From: Salinicola rhizosphaerae
GTDB lineage: Bacteria > Pseudomonadota > Gammaproteobacteria > Pseudomonadales > Halomonadaceae
Assembly (NCBI RefSeq): GCF_014652715.1
Contig: NZ_BMZI01000005.1
Span: forward strand, 159,551-223,550
Direction: 5' to 3'
Length of the DNA stretch: 64,000 nt
The notes below the pieces were generated by a model. The model worked only from the letters and a program-made list of their open reading frames with translations, was not told where the DNA came from and did no database searches. How positions within the stretch are numbered: the stretch's first letter is position 1; every line of letters starts with the position of its first letter. Positions 19,513 through 27,317 of the stretch are shown here, in pieces. Both the position numbers and the translations under genes were made by a program.

Positions 19513-20129
19513 ACGCACCACAACAGATCCCCGCCGGATTCCGCCAGGACGCCAAGGGCCGGCTGATCCCCGAATCGCAGATCAAGCCGATCGACCAGAT
19601 GCGCGACGAGCTGGTGCTGTCGCTGGTCGATCGCGCCAACCAGATCCGCGATGAGCTACGCGACTACAAGAGCGACGCCTTCAGCGAGATCGAGCAGTTC
19701 GTCGAAACCAGCGCCAGCGAGTACGACGTCCAGATCGGCGGCAAAAAAGGCAACGTCTCGCTGGTCAGCTTCGATGGTCGCTACAAGGCGGTTCGTGCCA
19801 TTCAGGAGCGGATCTCGTTCGACGAGCGCCTGCAGGCCGCCAAAGGCTTGATCGACGAATGCCTACGCGAATGGACGCAAGACGCGCGGCCCGAAATCGC
19901 GACGATCGTGCAAGACGCCTTCCGCGTCGACACGGCGGGCAACATCCGCACCGGCCAGGTGCTAGGTCTGCGCCGCCTGGATATCGACGACAAGCGCTGG
20001 CTCAAGGCGATGGATGCCATCTCCGACGCTGTGCAGGTCACCGGCTCCAAGAGCTACATCCGGCTTTACGAGCGCATCGGCGACAGCGATCAGTACCGCC
20101 CCATCTCACTCGATATCGCGGGGGTGTGA
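19509..20129 (+). CDS. DUF3164 family early phage protein
   Basis: A 206-residue protein of the DUF3164 family, common in early operons of transposable phages. Recognisable blocks are 'GFRQDAKGRLIPESQIKPID' at the start, 'KGNVSLVSFDGRYKAVRAIQE', and 'SYIRLYERIGDSDQYRPISL' at the end. The function is unknown. It overlaps the gene before it by 4 bp and is followed by the next ATG 2 bp after its stop. Confidence 0.85.
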   Translation: MNAPQQIPAGFRQDAKGRLIPESQIKPIDQMRDELVLSLVDRANQIRDELRDYKSDAFSEIEQFVETSASEYDVQIGGKKGNVSLVSFDGRYKAVRAIQERISFDERLQAAKGLIDECLREWTQDARPEIATIVQDAFRVDTAGNIRTGQVLGLRRLDIDDKRWLKAMDAISDAVQVTGSKSYIRLYERIGDSDQYRPISLDIAGV

Positions 20130-20131
20130 GC

Positions 20132-20359
20132 ATGGAGACCGCCACCATTCGAGTGCGTTCTGCAATGGGCGGTTACGCCGCCACGCTCAGAGGTCAACGC
20201 GCCACCTGCACCTGGAGCCACGAAGAAGCCGCCCGGAAAGTCGCTCGCAAGGTCTACGGCGACAAAGTCGACGTGGTGAATGACTACTTGCGCGATGGCG
20301 ATGTCGCCGCCGGCATCCAGTACCGCTATCACGTCACGCATCTCAAAGGAGCCCATTAA
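20132..20359 (+). CDS. Small early phage protein
   Basis: A 75-residue protein. The sequence 'IRVRSAMGGYAATLRGQRATCTWSHEEAAR' suggests a small beta-sheet plus a helix. No known family comes to mind. It begins 2 bp after the DUF3164 stop, and its TAA shares one base with the next start (TAATG). Confidence 0.65.
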   Translation: METATIRVRSAMGGYAATLRGQRATCTWSHEEAARKVARKVYGDKVDVVNDYLRDGDVAAGIQYRYHVTHLKGAH

Positions 20360-20673
20360 TGCGTACTCGCTACCGTGCCTACTGCTATGCCAGTGGCGAG
20401 ATCCACATTGGATCATTCACTCCCAACGGTGCCGTAGAGCTGGCCACCGGCCCTCATCGTTCATTGACCCAGGAGATCGACGGTGTCGCCCGCCACGGTT
20501 ACCGAGGCGAGCTGTTCGTTCCGGGCGTCCCCGAGACGATATCACTCGCAGAGAAACGTGACGCGCTAGCGCGCTTCGTCGATTGGGCCAGAAGCGGCAC
20601 GCGCATCAACACCTGGCGCACCGGGGAGCAGGTCCGAGCCGACATCGATGCTCTGATGGAGGTGGAAGGATGA
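20359..20673 (+). CDS. Small early phage protein
   Basis: A 104-residue protein of unknown function. It is beta-rich at the N-terminus ('RYRAYCYASGEIHIGSFTP') and helical at the C-terminus ('EKRDALARFVDWARSG'). It is translationally coupled on both sides (TAATG and ATGA overlaps). Confidence 0.65.
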   Translation: MRTRYRAYCYASGEIHIGSFTPNGAVELATGPHRSLTQEIDGVARHGYRGELFVPGVPETISLAEKRDALARFVDWARSGTRINTWRTGEQVRADIDALMEVEG

Positions 20674-20873
20674 GCAGCGAACCAACTACCAACCGCATCT
20701 GCACGATCACCATTACCGAGACCGACGAGGGTATCTCCGTCGATGCCGGCTTTCCCGTGACCAACCCACGTGAAGCCACGGTTTCCCAGACCCTCGCGCT
20801 GGTCGGCATCAGCGCCATCCACAGCAAGATGATCGAGTACCGCGAAAAAGCCCGCACCGAAACGACCCACTAA
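20670..20873 (+). CDS. Small early phage protein
   Basis: A 67-residue protein starting at an ATGA overlap. It has a short beta-hairpin pattern ('ICTITITETDEGISVDAGFP') and a helical tail. No family recognised. It is followed by a strong RNA hairpin. Confidence 0.6.
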   Translation: MSSEPTTNRICTITITETDEGISVDAGFPVTNPREATVSQTLALVGISAIHSKMIEYREKARTETTH

Positions 20874-20878
20874 GCGAA

Positions 20879-20907
20879 ATGCCCCGGCTCTGTATGAGCC
20901 GGGGCAT
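20879..20907 (+). promoter_or_regulatory. Strong hairpin inside the early operon
   Basis: ATGCCCCGGCT (20879-20889) pairs perfectly with AGCCGGGGCAT (20897-20907) around a 7-nt loop. No T-run follows, so it is not a standard intrinsic terminator. It could stabilise an mRNA end, or attenuate expression of the downstream early genes. Confidence 0.6.
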
Positions 20908-20956
20908 CTGCCAGGCGTGGTGGCCCGGCACTGATGAGCAGCCGCAGGAGACTCCA

Positions 20957-21655
20957 GTGGATTCGAAGATCCTCGACAAGATAAAAAAATGCCTTCGCCT
21001 GGCGAAATCGAGCAACGCCAACGAAGCGGCGGCTGCGATGCGTCAGGCGCAGAAGCTGATGGCAGCACATGGCATTACTTCAGACGACGTCGCAGTCAGT
21101 GATGTCGATAGCCATATCGCTAAGGTCGCCGCCGGTGAGCGGCCTCCCGCGCACATTGGCATGTTGGCCAACATGGTCGCCGGCGCGTTCGGGGCCGAGC
21201 TGATCTACTGCCCGATCCACGACGGAGAGCGTTGGAACGGCCGGTTCGAGTTCTACGGCGTGAATGGTGCAGGAGAAGTGAGTGGCTATGCCTTCGAGGT
21301 ACTGCTTCGCCAGCTCACCCGCGATCGGAACGCCTACCTCAAGACGCAGAGCAAACGCTTGAAGCGGACGACAAAGATTCGTCGCGGTGATCTCTACGCG
21401 CAGAGCTGGATTTATACGGTCGCCCAGCACGTGATCAAGCACGAGCGTAGTGATGCCGAGAATGCCGTCATAGCGACCTATCAGGCGAAACGCTGGCAGC
21501 AGCCGCTGGAACCGATGACCGGGCGCGACAACACCAAAGGTCTTCGCAACCACGACGCTTCTGCCCTGATCCAAGGTCGTGCCGATGGCAAACGCGTGGA
21601 GTTCTATCAGGGCATGAATGGCCAGCGCCAAACAGCGCTTGGGAAATCATCATGA
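20957..21655 (+). CDS. DUF2786 domain protein
   Basis: A 232-residue protein. Residues 1-45 ('DKIKKCLRLAKSSNANEAAAAMRQAQKLMAAHGI') match the DUF2786 domain, common in phage early regions. The remainder ('RRGDLYAQSWIYTVAQHVIKH') resembles the DUF7168-type part often attached to it. The function is unknown. I chose the GTG at 20957, which follows GGAG by 6 bases; the in-frame ATG at 20879 lies in the hairpin. Confidence 0.82.
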   Translation: MDSKILDKIKKCLRLAKSSNANEAAAAMRQAQKLMAAHGITSDDVAVSDVDSHIAKVAAGERPPAHIGMLANMVAGAFGAELIYCPIHDGERWNGRFEFYGVNGAGEVSGYAFEVLLRQLTRDRNAYLKTQSKRLKRTTKIRRGDLYAQSWIYTVAQHVIKHERSDAENAVIATYQAKRWQQPLEPMTGRDNTKGLRNHDASALIQGRADGKRVEFYQGMNGQRQTALGKSS

Positions 21656-22056
21656 TCCATCGCGGCAAGCTGGCGCAGATCCATATCGCTAAGGCGCAGC
21701 TCGGTCTCTCCGATGACGAATATCGCGCGCTGCTCGGCCGCGTTGCCGGCGTCAGCAGTGCCAAACAGCTCACGAATCGCAACGTCGGGGCGGTAATCAA
21801 TGAGTTTCAGCGCCTGGGCTGGACGCCCAAGTCAACGAACAAGGCTGGCCGCAAAGCACCGCGTCCTCCACGTTCTCGCGCCGCCGTCATGGGCAAGGTC
21901 GAGGCGCTGCTGGCCGACTCAAACCGACCATGGGCCTACGCCGACGGCATGGCGCAGCGCATGTTCAGCGTCGATCGCATCGACTGGCTCGACGATGACC
22001 AACTGGTGAGGCTGATGCAGGGCCTGGTGATCGACGCGAAACGGAGAGGCAAATGA
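21652..22056 (+). CDS. GemA-like protein (Mu gp16, DUF1018)
   Basis: A 134-residue protein of the DUF1018/GemA family. It begins 'RGKLAQIHIAKAQLGLSDDEYRALLGRVAG', the family signature. In Mu, gemA-region products modulate host gene expression and decatenation; the precise job is unclear. It overlaps both neighbours by 4 bp in the early operon. Confidence 0.87.
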   Translation: MIHRGKLAQIHIAKAQLGLSDDEYRALLGRVAGVSSAKQLTNRNVGAVINEFQRLGWTPKSTNKAGRKAPRPPRSRAAVMGKVEALLADSNRPWAYADGMAQRMFSVDRIDWLDDDQLVRLMQGLVIDAKRRGK

Positions 22057-22502
22057 AAGAGATCCGCTGCCCAGCTTGCCACACGCATCTGACGCTCGAG
22101 CAGATCTGCGAGGACGAGTCTCTGCGCGAATTGATGGGCGTGCTGGCCGACTTGCCGCGCGATGTGTCGCGGCCGCTGGTCGCCTATCTCGGCCTGTTCC
22201 GGGGCAAGAGCCGTAGCACCGCCTACGAGCGTCAATTGCGACTCGCCCGCGAGGCGCTGGCACTCTCGGCGGACACCAGCCTGGTCGGTGCGGCGCTCTC
22301 CGAGACCGTCGAGGCGATCCGGGTCAAGCGCGATAGCGGCGATAACAGGCCGCTGACGAATCACAACTATCTGAAGCGCGTCGTCGAGAGCCTGGCCGCG
22401 CGCTCGGAGGCACGTGCCGCACTGCCGGAATCAGCCGAGCGCCGCCCGGCCAAGGGCGTTGCCCGCGCACTCGCCGCGCTGGATGCCGGGAGGCAGTCGT
22501 GA
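22053..22502 (+). CDS. Early phage protein with N-terminal zinc ribbon
   Basis: A 149-residue protein. CPAC at residues 6-9 and a following cysteine hint at a partial zinc ribbon. The middle part is helical with 'LFRGKSRSTAYERQLRLAREAL'. It is found between GemA and Mor, where many transposable phages carry short conserved proteins of unknown function. ATGA overlap with GemA and GTGA overlap with the next gene. Confidence 0.68.
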   Translation: MKEIRCPACHTHLTLEQICEDESLRELMGVLADLPRDVSRPLVAYLGLFRGKSRSTAYERQLRLAREALALSADTSLVGAALSETVEAIRVKRDSGDNRPLTNHNYLKRVVESLAARSEARAALPESAERRPAKGVARALAALDAGRQS

Positions 22503-22894
22503 GCCAGGACGGAGCGAATCAGCCCGCGCAGTGGTTCCGCGACGAGATCGCCCAAGGGCTTGCTCGGCTGGTCGTGCTTCGTCTCCAGAACGCGCCCTGG
22601 GAAGACGATATCGCCTACACCCAGCAGGCGTGGGTAGACACACTCTGGGCGCGGCCGATCGGCTGGGATGCAGACCTTGATACCCGCCGGCTACGCACCG
22701 CGTTCCAGCGCCTCTCCGGCACGGTCAACCGCTGGCCCGCGCCGCGTCAGTTACTGGAGGCGATGCCAGATCGCCCCCAGCGACCGCGCCTGGGGAAACC
22801 GACCATGAGCGAATCACAGCGGCGACAAAACAGAGATCGCCTACAACGCCTGATGGCAGAAACCGGTATAGGAGGAATGCGACATGGCCGATAA
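22499..22894 (+). CDS. Early phage protein, unknown function
   Basis: A 131-residue protein starting at GTG in a GTGA overlap. 'WEDDIAYTQQAWVDTLWARPIGWDADLDTRRL' and 'RWPAPRQLLEAMPDRP' resemble the loader/organiser-type helical proteins sometimes found here, but I cannot name the family. Its end overlaps the mor start by 11 bp, and the mor ribosome site (GGAGG) lies within it. Confidence 0.65.
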   Translation: MSQDGANQPAQWFRDEIAQGLARLVVLRLQNAPWEDDIAYTQQAWVDTLWARPIGWDADLDTRRLRTAFQRLSGTVNRWPAPRQLLEAMPDRPQRPRLGKPTMSESQRRQNRDRLQRLMAETGIGGMRHGR

Positions 22895-23285
22895 CCTCGA
22901 CATGTTCCCGGATGTGCCGGACGACGCCCTGGAGCGGATGACCGATCCAGAGATCCTCAAAAAGTGGCCCCAGGGGCTGACGGATATCCTGGTCGTGATC
23001 GAGGCGGCATACCGACGCCACGGCGATGATGACGAGACCGCGCGGGCACGCGCTTTCCGTGCCGTGCGGGCACTGGCACACTTCCACGGCGGGCACTCCT
23101 TCTATCTGCCCAAGGGCGATCGATTGGAGATCGCCCTGCGGGATCGCGAGATCTTCGAGTGTCACAACGGCGCCAACGTTTCGCAGCTGGCTCGCCGGCA
23201 TCAACTGACCGAGGTTCAGGTCTACTCGATTCTGGCCGAACAACGAAAACTGGCCCGCGACCGGCTACAGCCGGGGTTGTTCTAA
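22884..23285 (+). CDS. mor: Mor/C-family transcription activator
   Basis: A 133-residue activator of the Mor family. The C-terminal helix-turn-helix 'HNGANVSQLARRHQLTEVQVYSILAEQRK' is typical, as is the dimerisation part before it. In Mu, Mor turns on the middle promoter and the related C protein turns on late promoters. Here only one such gene is visible, so this protein may drive the late operons directly. The ATG follows GGAGG. It is the last clear gene of the early operon. Confidence 0.92.
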   Translation: MADNLDMFPDVPDDALERMTDPEILKKWPQGLTDILVVIEAAYRRHGDDDETARARAFRAVRALAHFHGGHSFYLPKGDRLEIALRDREIFECHNGANVSQLARRHQLTEVQVYSILAEQRKLARDRLQPGLF

Positions 23286-23310
23286 TAACGTGGATGCAAG
23301 GGAACGCAGC

Positions 23311-23646
23311 ATGAAGACAGTCATAATGATGATCGCCATTGCCGCCTTGGGCTCAGCACTTGCTGGATGCAACGACAAAGAGCCCCTTGGCATGGAAGAG
23401 TCGCTATCAATTGCGGCGCTATCGCAGGATGCCGACACCTACAAAAATGAGTTCGCACTCGCAATACGAGATCTCAGCACCAAGGATGGATGCCAGCCGG
23501 ACGTCATGCGAGAACAAGGCGGTTTCTCCAGGGTGACCGGAGCAGACCTCTACTTCATCTACTGCGGTAACCCGGCGAACCGAGAACACCGCTGGTACCT
23601 CGATCCGCAGTCCAACAAGCTTGGACAAGAGAAGAACGAGATATGA
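23311..23646 (+). CDS. Putative phage-encoded lipoprotein
   Basis: A 111-residue protein with a type II signal peptide: positive start, hydrophobic run, lipobox SALAGC with Cys at about residue 22. The mature part has two further cysteines (DGCQPD and IYCGN) that could form a disulfide. No family recognised. It overlaps the membrane-protein gene behind it by 4 bp. A lipoprotein not linked to the lysis genes suggests a surface role such as superinfection exclusion; this is an inference. Confidence 0.72.
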   Translation: MKTVIMMIAIAALGSALAGCNDKEPLGMEESLSIAALSQDADTYKNEFALAIRDLSTKDGCQPDVMREQGGFSRVTGADLYFIYCGNPANREHRWYLDPQSNKLGQEKNEI

Positions 23647-23840
23647 CAATCTTCTTCGCAGTTGTCTTTCTGGTGGTCGGCATTAGTTCGACCATTCAAT
23701 CCTTCCGCGAGGCCAATACACGCTATGAACTGGTCAAATCCGGTCGCAGTGAAGACGACGCAAAGAAATATCTCAGACGTTGCCGACTGCTAGGCATAGT
23801 GTGCATCTGTATTGCCATCTACCTATTCGTCATAGCGTAA
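23643..23840 (+). CDS. Small two-span membrane protein
   Basis: A 65-residue protein with membrane segments at about residues 2-18 and 48-64, joined by a charged loop ('KSGRSEDDAKKYLRRCRL'). It overlaps the lipoprotein gene by 4 bp (ATGA), so the two are made together. A rho-independent terminator follows. Function unknown. Confidence 0.68.
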   Translation: MTIFFAVVFLVVGISSTIQSFREANTRYELVKSGRSEDDAKKYLRRCRLLGIVCICIAIYLFVIA

Positions 23841-23862
23841 TTGGCACACGCTGATTGATCCA

Positions 23863-23887
23863 CGCCCACCGCCCGGTGGGCGTTTTT
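23863..23887 (+). terminator. Early-operon terminator
   Basis: CGCCCACC (23863-23870) pairs with GGTGGGCG (23875-23882) around a GCCC loop, followed by TTTTT. It separates the early transcript from the lysis/head operon. Confidence 0.88.
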
Positions 23888-23890
23888 CGT

Positions 23891-23918
23891 AAAACGCTTG
23901 AATCCCGCCTCAACCGCC
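23891..23918 (+). promoter_or_regulatory. Late-promoter element A
   Basis: AAAACGCTTGAATCCCGCCT followed by CAACCGCC. The same element recurs at 33960-33988 before the protease/head operon. Both copies lie in gaps at the start of a transcription unit. It is a candidate site for Mor-dependent late transcription; no exact promoter hexamers were assigned. Confidence 0.55.
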
Positions 23919-23986
23919 CCCGCCGGTAACGTCAGAACTCACGCTACGCGCACAGATTCTGACCCGAAACCGACGGAGACGGCACC

Positions 23987-24298
23987 GTGTTCCAGACCTT
24001 CCTCACCAAGCTCAAGGGCTCGTTACGGCTGTGGCCCTGCCTGCTGCTGGCCATCGTTACCACCACTGCGGTAGGTGTCGTATACCCACAGCAGGTAGGG
24101 CTCCTGCTGTGGTCGCTAACCAAGGTGTTTTGGGCGGTTTATCTCGCCTACTGGCTGGATCGCTGGGTGTTCTGGTACGCCCGCCCTGGTGCGTATAAAG
24201 CCTCGGGTACGGCGGGCCTCACTTCGCTGGCGATGATGATGCTGCGCCGCGCGTTGCTGATGGCCGCCATCGCCATTGCCGTCGGGCTGGGCGTGTGA
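23987..24298 (+). CDS. Putative holin
   Basis: A 103-residue membrane protein with hydrophobic segments at about residues 15-35, 37-58 and 85-102. Size, topology and place directly before the transglycosylase and spanin genes fit a holin that permeabilises the inner membrane at lysis. Start is GTG at 23987. The stop overlaps the next start (TGATG). Confidence 0.75.
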   Translation: MFQTFLTKLKGSLRLWPCLLLAIVTTTAVGVVYPQQVGLLLWSLTKVFWAVYLAYWLDRWVFWYARPGAYKASGTAGLTSLAMMMLRRALLMAAIAIAVGLGV

Positions 24299-24819
24299 TG
24301 AACGGCCAGCATCGCAGGATTCTGGAAGCGGTCCACGCCGAGTCGTCCGAGCGGCGCGGGCCTTGCCCTTTCAGCCTGGTGGCAGTGGCGCTCAACGTCG
24401 CATCCAACCCCGGACGTGATCAGGTCGATAGCCGTATCGCCGAGCTACTTCGCACCGGCCACCTCGAAGCGGTGGAAGACCGCGTGCGAGGCAATGGCCT
24501 GGTGGTGACGAAGCGCGGCCGGCAGGAGCTCAAAGAGGTGCGCGTCTTGCCTGGCACAGTTCTGAGCCCCACCGATGAAACCGAGCCATCTCCCGCACAA
24601 CCCGTTGAATCCCAAGCACCGGCGAGTGGCTCAACGAATGACGCCGATCTTGCCGCCGAGGGCTGGTCGATCATGACTGGGCTGGCCGAGATCGCTATCG
24701 GCAAGCTGCAGTCACTCCCCGCGAGTGACGTGGCCGAACGCGCCAGGCTCTATGCCGTGCTGCGTCGTTACCAACGCCACACCGATTCGTTGCTTGCCCG
24801 CTACGGGGGCGAAGCATGA
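24298..24819 (+). CDS. Phage protein with winged-helix-like N-terminus
   Basis: A 173-residue protein. The N-terminal 70 residues ('HRRILEAVHAESSERRGPCP' to 'GHLEAVEDRVRGNGLVVTKRG') look like a winged helix. A Pro/Thr-rich linker follows and then a helical C-terminus ('ERARLYAVLRRYQRHTDSLLARYG'). It lies inside the lysis cassette, coupled to holin and transglycosylase genes. Its role in lysis or regulation is unknown. Confidence 0.65.
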   Translation: MNGQHRRILEAVHAESSERRGPCPFSLVAVALNVASNPGRDQVDSRIAELLRTGHLEAVEDRVRGNGLVVTKRGRQELKEVRVLPGTVLSPTDETEPSPAQPVESQAPASGSTNDADLAAEGWSIMTGLAEIAIGKLQSLPASDVAERARLYAVLRRYQRHTDSLLARYGGEA

Positions 24820-25427
24820 TCCGCCTCTGCTTGCTGCTCATGCTGGTCGGCTGCCAACCGGCCTCGGCCTGGCAGCCGCCGGCCAATGCGGAGCGCTATC
24901 AGCGCGAGCTGACGCGGATCGTCCAGCAGACCTGGGGGCTGGATGGCAACGTCGCTATTCATGCCGCTCAGATTCAGCAAGAGAGCGGCTGGCGACCGGA
25001 CGTCGATAGTCCGGTGGGTGCCCAAGGGCTAGCGCAGTTCATGCCGTCCACCTCCGCATGGATCGTCGAGATCTATCCGGACCTGGGGCCTGCAGCGCCG
25101 TACTCGCCCGGCTGGGCGATGCGGGCGATGACGCGTTATGACCGCTATCACTGGCAGCGCATTACCGGTACCGCTAATGCCTGCCAACACTGGGCGATGA
25201 CGCTCTCCGCCTACAACGGCGGCCTGGGCTGGGTAAATCGGGATCGACGGCTGACCACGGCCGCCGGTGACGACGCCAGCCGCTGGTGGGGCCATGTCGC
25301 CGAGCACACCAACCGAGCCGGCTGGGCGAAGCAAGAGAACCGCGACTACGTCGACCGCATTCTGCTGCGCTATACGCCGAACTACGTCAGCGCCTGGGGC
25401 GGGAGGTCACCGTGCTATCGCTTCTAA
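24816..25427 (+). CDS. Phage lytic transglycosylase (SLT domain)
   Basis: A 203-residue endolysin. An N-terminal export signal (LCLLLMLVGCQPASA) has a possible lipobox Cys at about residue 13 or a normal cleavage site after ASA. The SLT fold shows the catalytic Glu in 'AAQIQQESGWRPDVDSPVGA', then 'GLAQFMPSTSAW' and 'ALSAYNGG' in slightly varied form (TLSAYNGGLGW). It should cut the glycan strands of peptidoglycan. A signal on an endolysin suggests Sec-dependent export. The spanin gene overlaps its 3' end by 16 bp. Confidence 0.9.
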   Translation: MIRLCLLLMLVGCQPASAWQPPANAERYQRELTRIVQQTWGLDGNVAIHAAQIQQESGWRPDVDSPVGAQGLAQFMPSTSAWIVEIYPDLGPAAPYSPGWAMRAMTRYDRYHWQRITGTANACQHWAMTLSAYNGGLGWVNRDRRLTTAAGDDASRWWGHVAEHTNRAGWAKQENRDYVDRILLRYTPNYVSAWGGRSPCYRF

Positions 25428-25813
25428 GCCGCCTCGGGGGATTGCTCAAGGCCGTGCCGTTCAAAGCCTGGCTAGCGGTGGCCATCGTCGCGGCGCTGGC
25501 CGGTGGCGTCTGGTGGCATCTGCACCAGGTTGACGCACTCCGCGACGATCTGGCCGATGCCAAACAGGCCACAAAAACCGCCGAGCGGGATCGAGATGCC
25601 TGGTTGAACGTCGCCTTTCAGCGCACTCGCGAACTGAACCTGGAGCGAGAAGAACGCGCCGCTGGCGAGACAGCTACCCGTGAGCTGAACAACGACCTCG
25701 ACACGCTCGACGAGCGTTATCGTCCCTCGGCCGAGCGCATCCGCCAGGCGCCCAAGAGCGATGACGCGCCTGTGGCGCCAGTGCTGCGCCAGGCGATCGA
25801 GGATCTGCCATGA
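25412..25813 (+). CDS. Inner-membrane spanin (Rz-like)
   Basis: A 133-residue protein with one membrane segment (about residues 15-35, WLAVAIVAALAGGVWW) followed by a long coiled-coil region ('VDALRDDLADAKQATKTAER' onward). This is the i-spanin architecture. The GTG at 25412 lies 6 bases after GGAGG inside the end of the transglycosylase gene. The lipoprotein partner starts in its last codons. Confidence 0.82.
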   Translation: MLSLLSRLGGLLKAVPFKAWLAVAIVAALAGGVWWHLHQVDALRDDLADAKQATKTAERDRDAWLNVAFQRTRELNLEREERAAGETATRELNNDLDTLDERYRPSAERIRQAPKSDDAPVAPVLRQAIEDLP

Positions 25814-26109
25814 GGGTCGTTATCGCTTTGGCTTGTGCGTGCCTGCTCACCGCGTGCGAGAGCGTGCCGCCAACGCCACCGCCGGTGATCGACAACCAGC
25901 CGCCGATGGTGGTCTGTGCGATCCCCGCCGGGATGACCGAGCGCGAAGCCGAACCGGCCAAACCGCTCGGCGACTACACCCAACGCGATGTCGGCAGCTA
26001 CATCACCGCCCTGCATCGCTGGGGCTCTCGAGGCTGGCTGAGACTGGCCCGAGTCGATCAACGGAGCCAGGCGTGCCAAGCGCGAGCGCTGGCTCCGGCA
26101 AAACCATAA
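25810..26109 (+). CDS. Outer-membrane lipoprotein spanin (Rz1-like)
   Basis: A 99-residue lipoprotein. The lipobox is CLLTAC with Cys at about residue 15, followed by a proline-rich stretch ('ESVPPTPPPVIDNQPP'), both typical of Rz1. With the i-spanin it should fuse inner and outer membranes in the last lysis step. It starts at an ATGA overlap with the i-spanin gene. It is longer than classical Rz1 because it is adjacent rather than fully nested. Confidence 0.82.
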   Translation: MRVVIALACACLLTACESVPPTPPPVIDNQPPMVVCAIPAGMTEREAEPAKPLGDYTQRDVGSYITALHRWGSRGWLRLARVDQRSQACQARALAPAKP

Positions 26110-26129
26110 CGCGTAACGCAGAGGAAACG

Positions 26130-26471
26130 ATGGGGCCACTCAACTGGGATGCCATCCGTGTCGTCTGGGATTTCCTGCAGGCGATCTCGGTATTGCTCTT
26201 CTCCGCCGGCATCTGGTGGATCAACCGGACACGAGCCAGCGAGACAGCGATCCGTCGGGTGGATTCCCGCATCGACGAAGTGGAGCGCCACATGACCTCT
26301 CTCGAACACCAGGTGCATTCGCTGCCCAGCCGCGATGACATCGACCACCTACGTGCCGAACAGGCCAAGACCAACCGGCTACTGGCCGAGATATCCGCGA
26401 CACAACGCGCCCAGGGGCAGCTCACGGATCGCATCCACACCTACCTGTTCAATGAGCGAGGGAACCGATGA
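26130..26471 (+). CDS. Mu gp25-like protein (DUF2730)
   Basis: A 113-residue protein. One membrane segment at about residues 15-35 ('FLQAISVLLFSAGIWWINRT') is followed by a coiled coil ('IDEVERHMTSLEHQVHSLPS'). Pattern and position fit DUF2730, the family of Mu gp25. The function is unknown. The ATG follows AGAGGAAA. It opens the packaging block and overlaps the next gene by 4 bp. Confidence 0.82.
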   Translation: MGPLNWDAIRVVWDFLQAISVLLFSAGIWWINRTRASETAIRRVDSRIDEVERHMTSLEHQVHSLPSRDDIDHLRAEQAKTNRLLAEISATQRAQGQLTDRIHTYLFNERGNR

Positions 26472-26767
26472 ACTATCCAGACTTCGAGACCGAGGGCCGG
26501 CGCCTTTCGATCCTGCGCATCCTGGCGCGGCGCAATCAGTACACCACCAACGAATACTCACTCAACGACGAGCTGGTGGGCGCCTACGCCCATCGCGTCA
26601 GTCGTGATCGGCTGCATGGCGACCTGGCGTGGCTCGAAGAGCAGCAGCTCGTGATCACCCAATCGCCGCGTGCCGGCATGATCGTCACGCTGACAGCTCG
26701 TGGCCATGATGCCGCGACTGGCCTCGCCAACGTTCCCGGCGTCGCCAAGCCGTTGCCGGAGGCCTAA
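26468..26767 (+). CDS. Mu gp26-like winged-helix protein
   Basis: A 99-residue protein related to Mu gp26 (VpaChn25_0724-like family). It has the 'FETEGRRLSILRILARRNQYTTNEYSLNDEL' start and a wing region ('VITQSPRAGMIVTLTARGHD'). Its conserved place before the small terminase suggests a packaging-related or regulatory role, which is unproven. Confidence 0.8.
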   Translation: MNYPDFETEGRRLSILRILARRNQYTTNEYSLNDELVGAYAHRVSRDRLHGDLAWLEEQQLVITQSPRAGMIVTLTARGHDAATGLANVPGVAKPLPEA

Positions 26768-26768
26768 G

Positions 26769-27317
26769 ATGCCACCGCGCTCCAAGGTCTATGAGCTGCC
26801 GGCGGAAGTCAGGGATCAGCTCAACGAGAAGCTGGTTTCGAGCGGCTTTCAGGATTACACCGGGCTGGCCGAATGGCTCGAATCCAACGGCTACAAGATC
26901 TCGCGCTCCAGCGTCGCCCGCTACGGCTCCGATCTCCAGCAAGAGTTCGAAGAAGCCATGGGCGATGTGCGCAAGACGACGGAACTCGCCCGCGCCCTGA
27001 CCGCCGAGCAGGAGGACGAATCCGGCGCGCTGCTGGATGCCACCGCGCGCATCGTGCAGGACCAACTGCTGCGGATCTCGATCGCCATGCGCAAGGCCGA
27101 AGAAGATCCGGCCAAAGCCGCCAAGCAGCTCGGCAGCGTGACCAAGGCGCTGGCGGATATCGGCCGCGTCAGCTTGAGCCAGAAGAAGTGGGCGCGGGAG
27201 CTGCGTGTCGAAGTCGCCGCCGAGGCAGCGGCGGCGGCCGAGGGCGCGATGGCCAGCCAGGGCATGAGTCGCGACGCCATCGACGCGATCAAGCGCGACA
27301 TCCTGGGGATTGCGTGA
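26769..27317 (+). CDS. Terminase small subunit (Mu gp27-like, DUF3486)
   Basis: A 182-residue protein of the DUF3486 family. 'LAEWLESNGYKISRSSVARYGSDLQ' is the N-terminal DNA-recognition part. The rest is a long helical oligomerisation region. It should recognise phage ends at the start of headful packaging. It ends in a TGATG overlap with the large terminase. Confidence 0.87.
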   Translation: MPPRSKVYELPAEVRDQLNEKLVSSGFQDYTGLAEWLESNGYKISRSSVARYGSDLQQEFEEAMGDVRKTTELARALTAEQEDESGALLDATARIVQDQLLRISIAMRKAEEDPAKAAKQLGSVTKALADIGRVSLSQKKWARELRVEVAAEAAAAAEGAMASQGMSRDAIDAIKRDILGIA

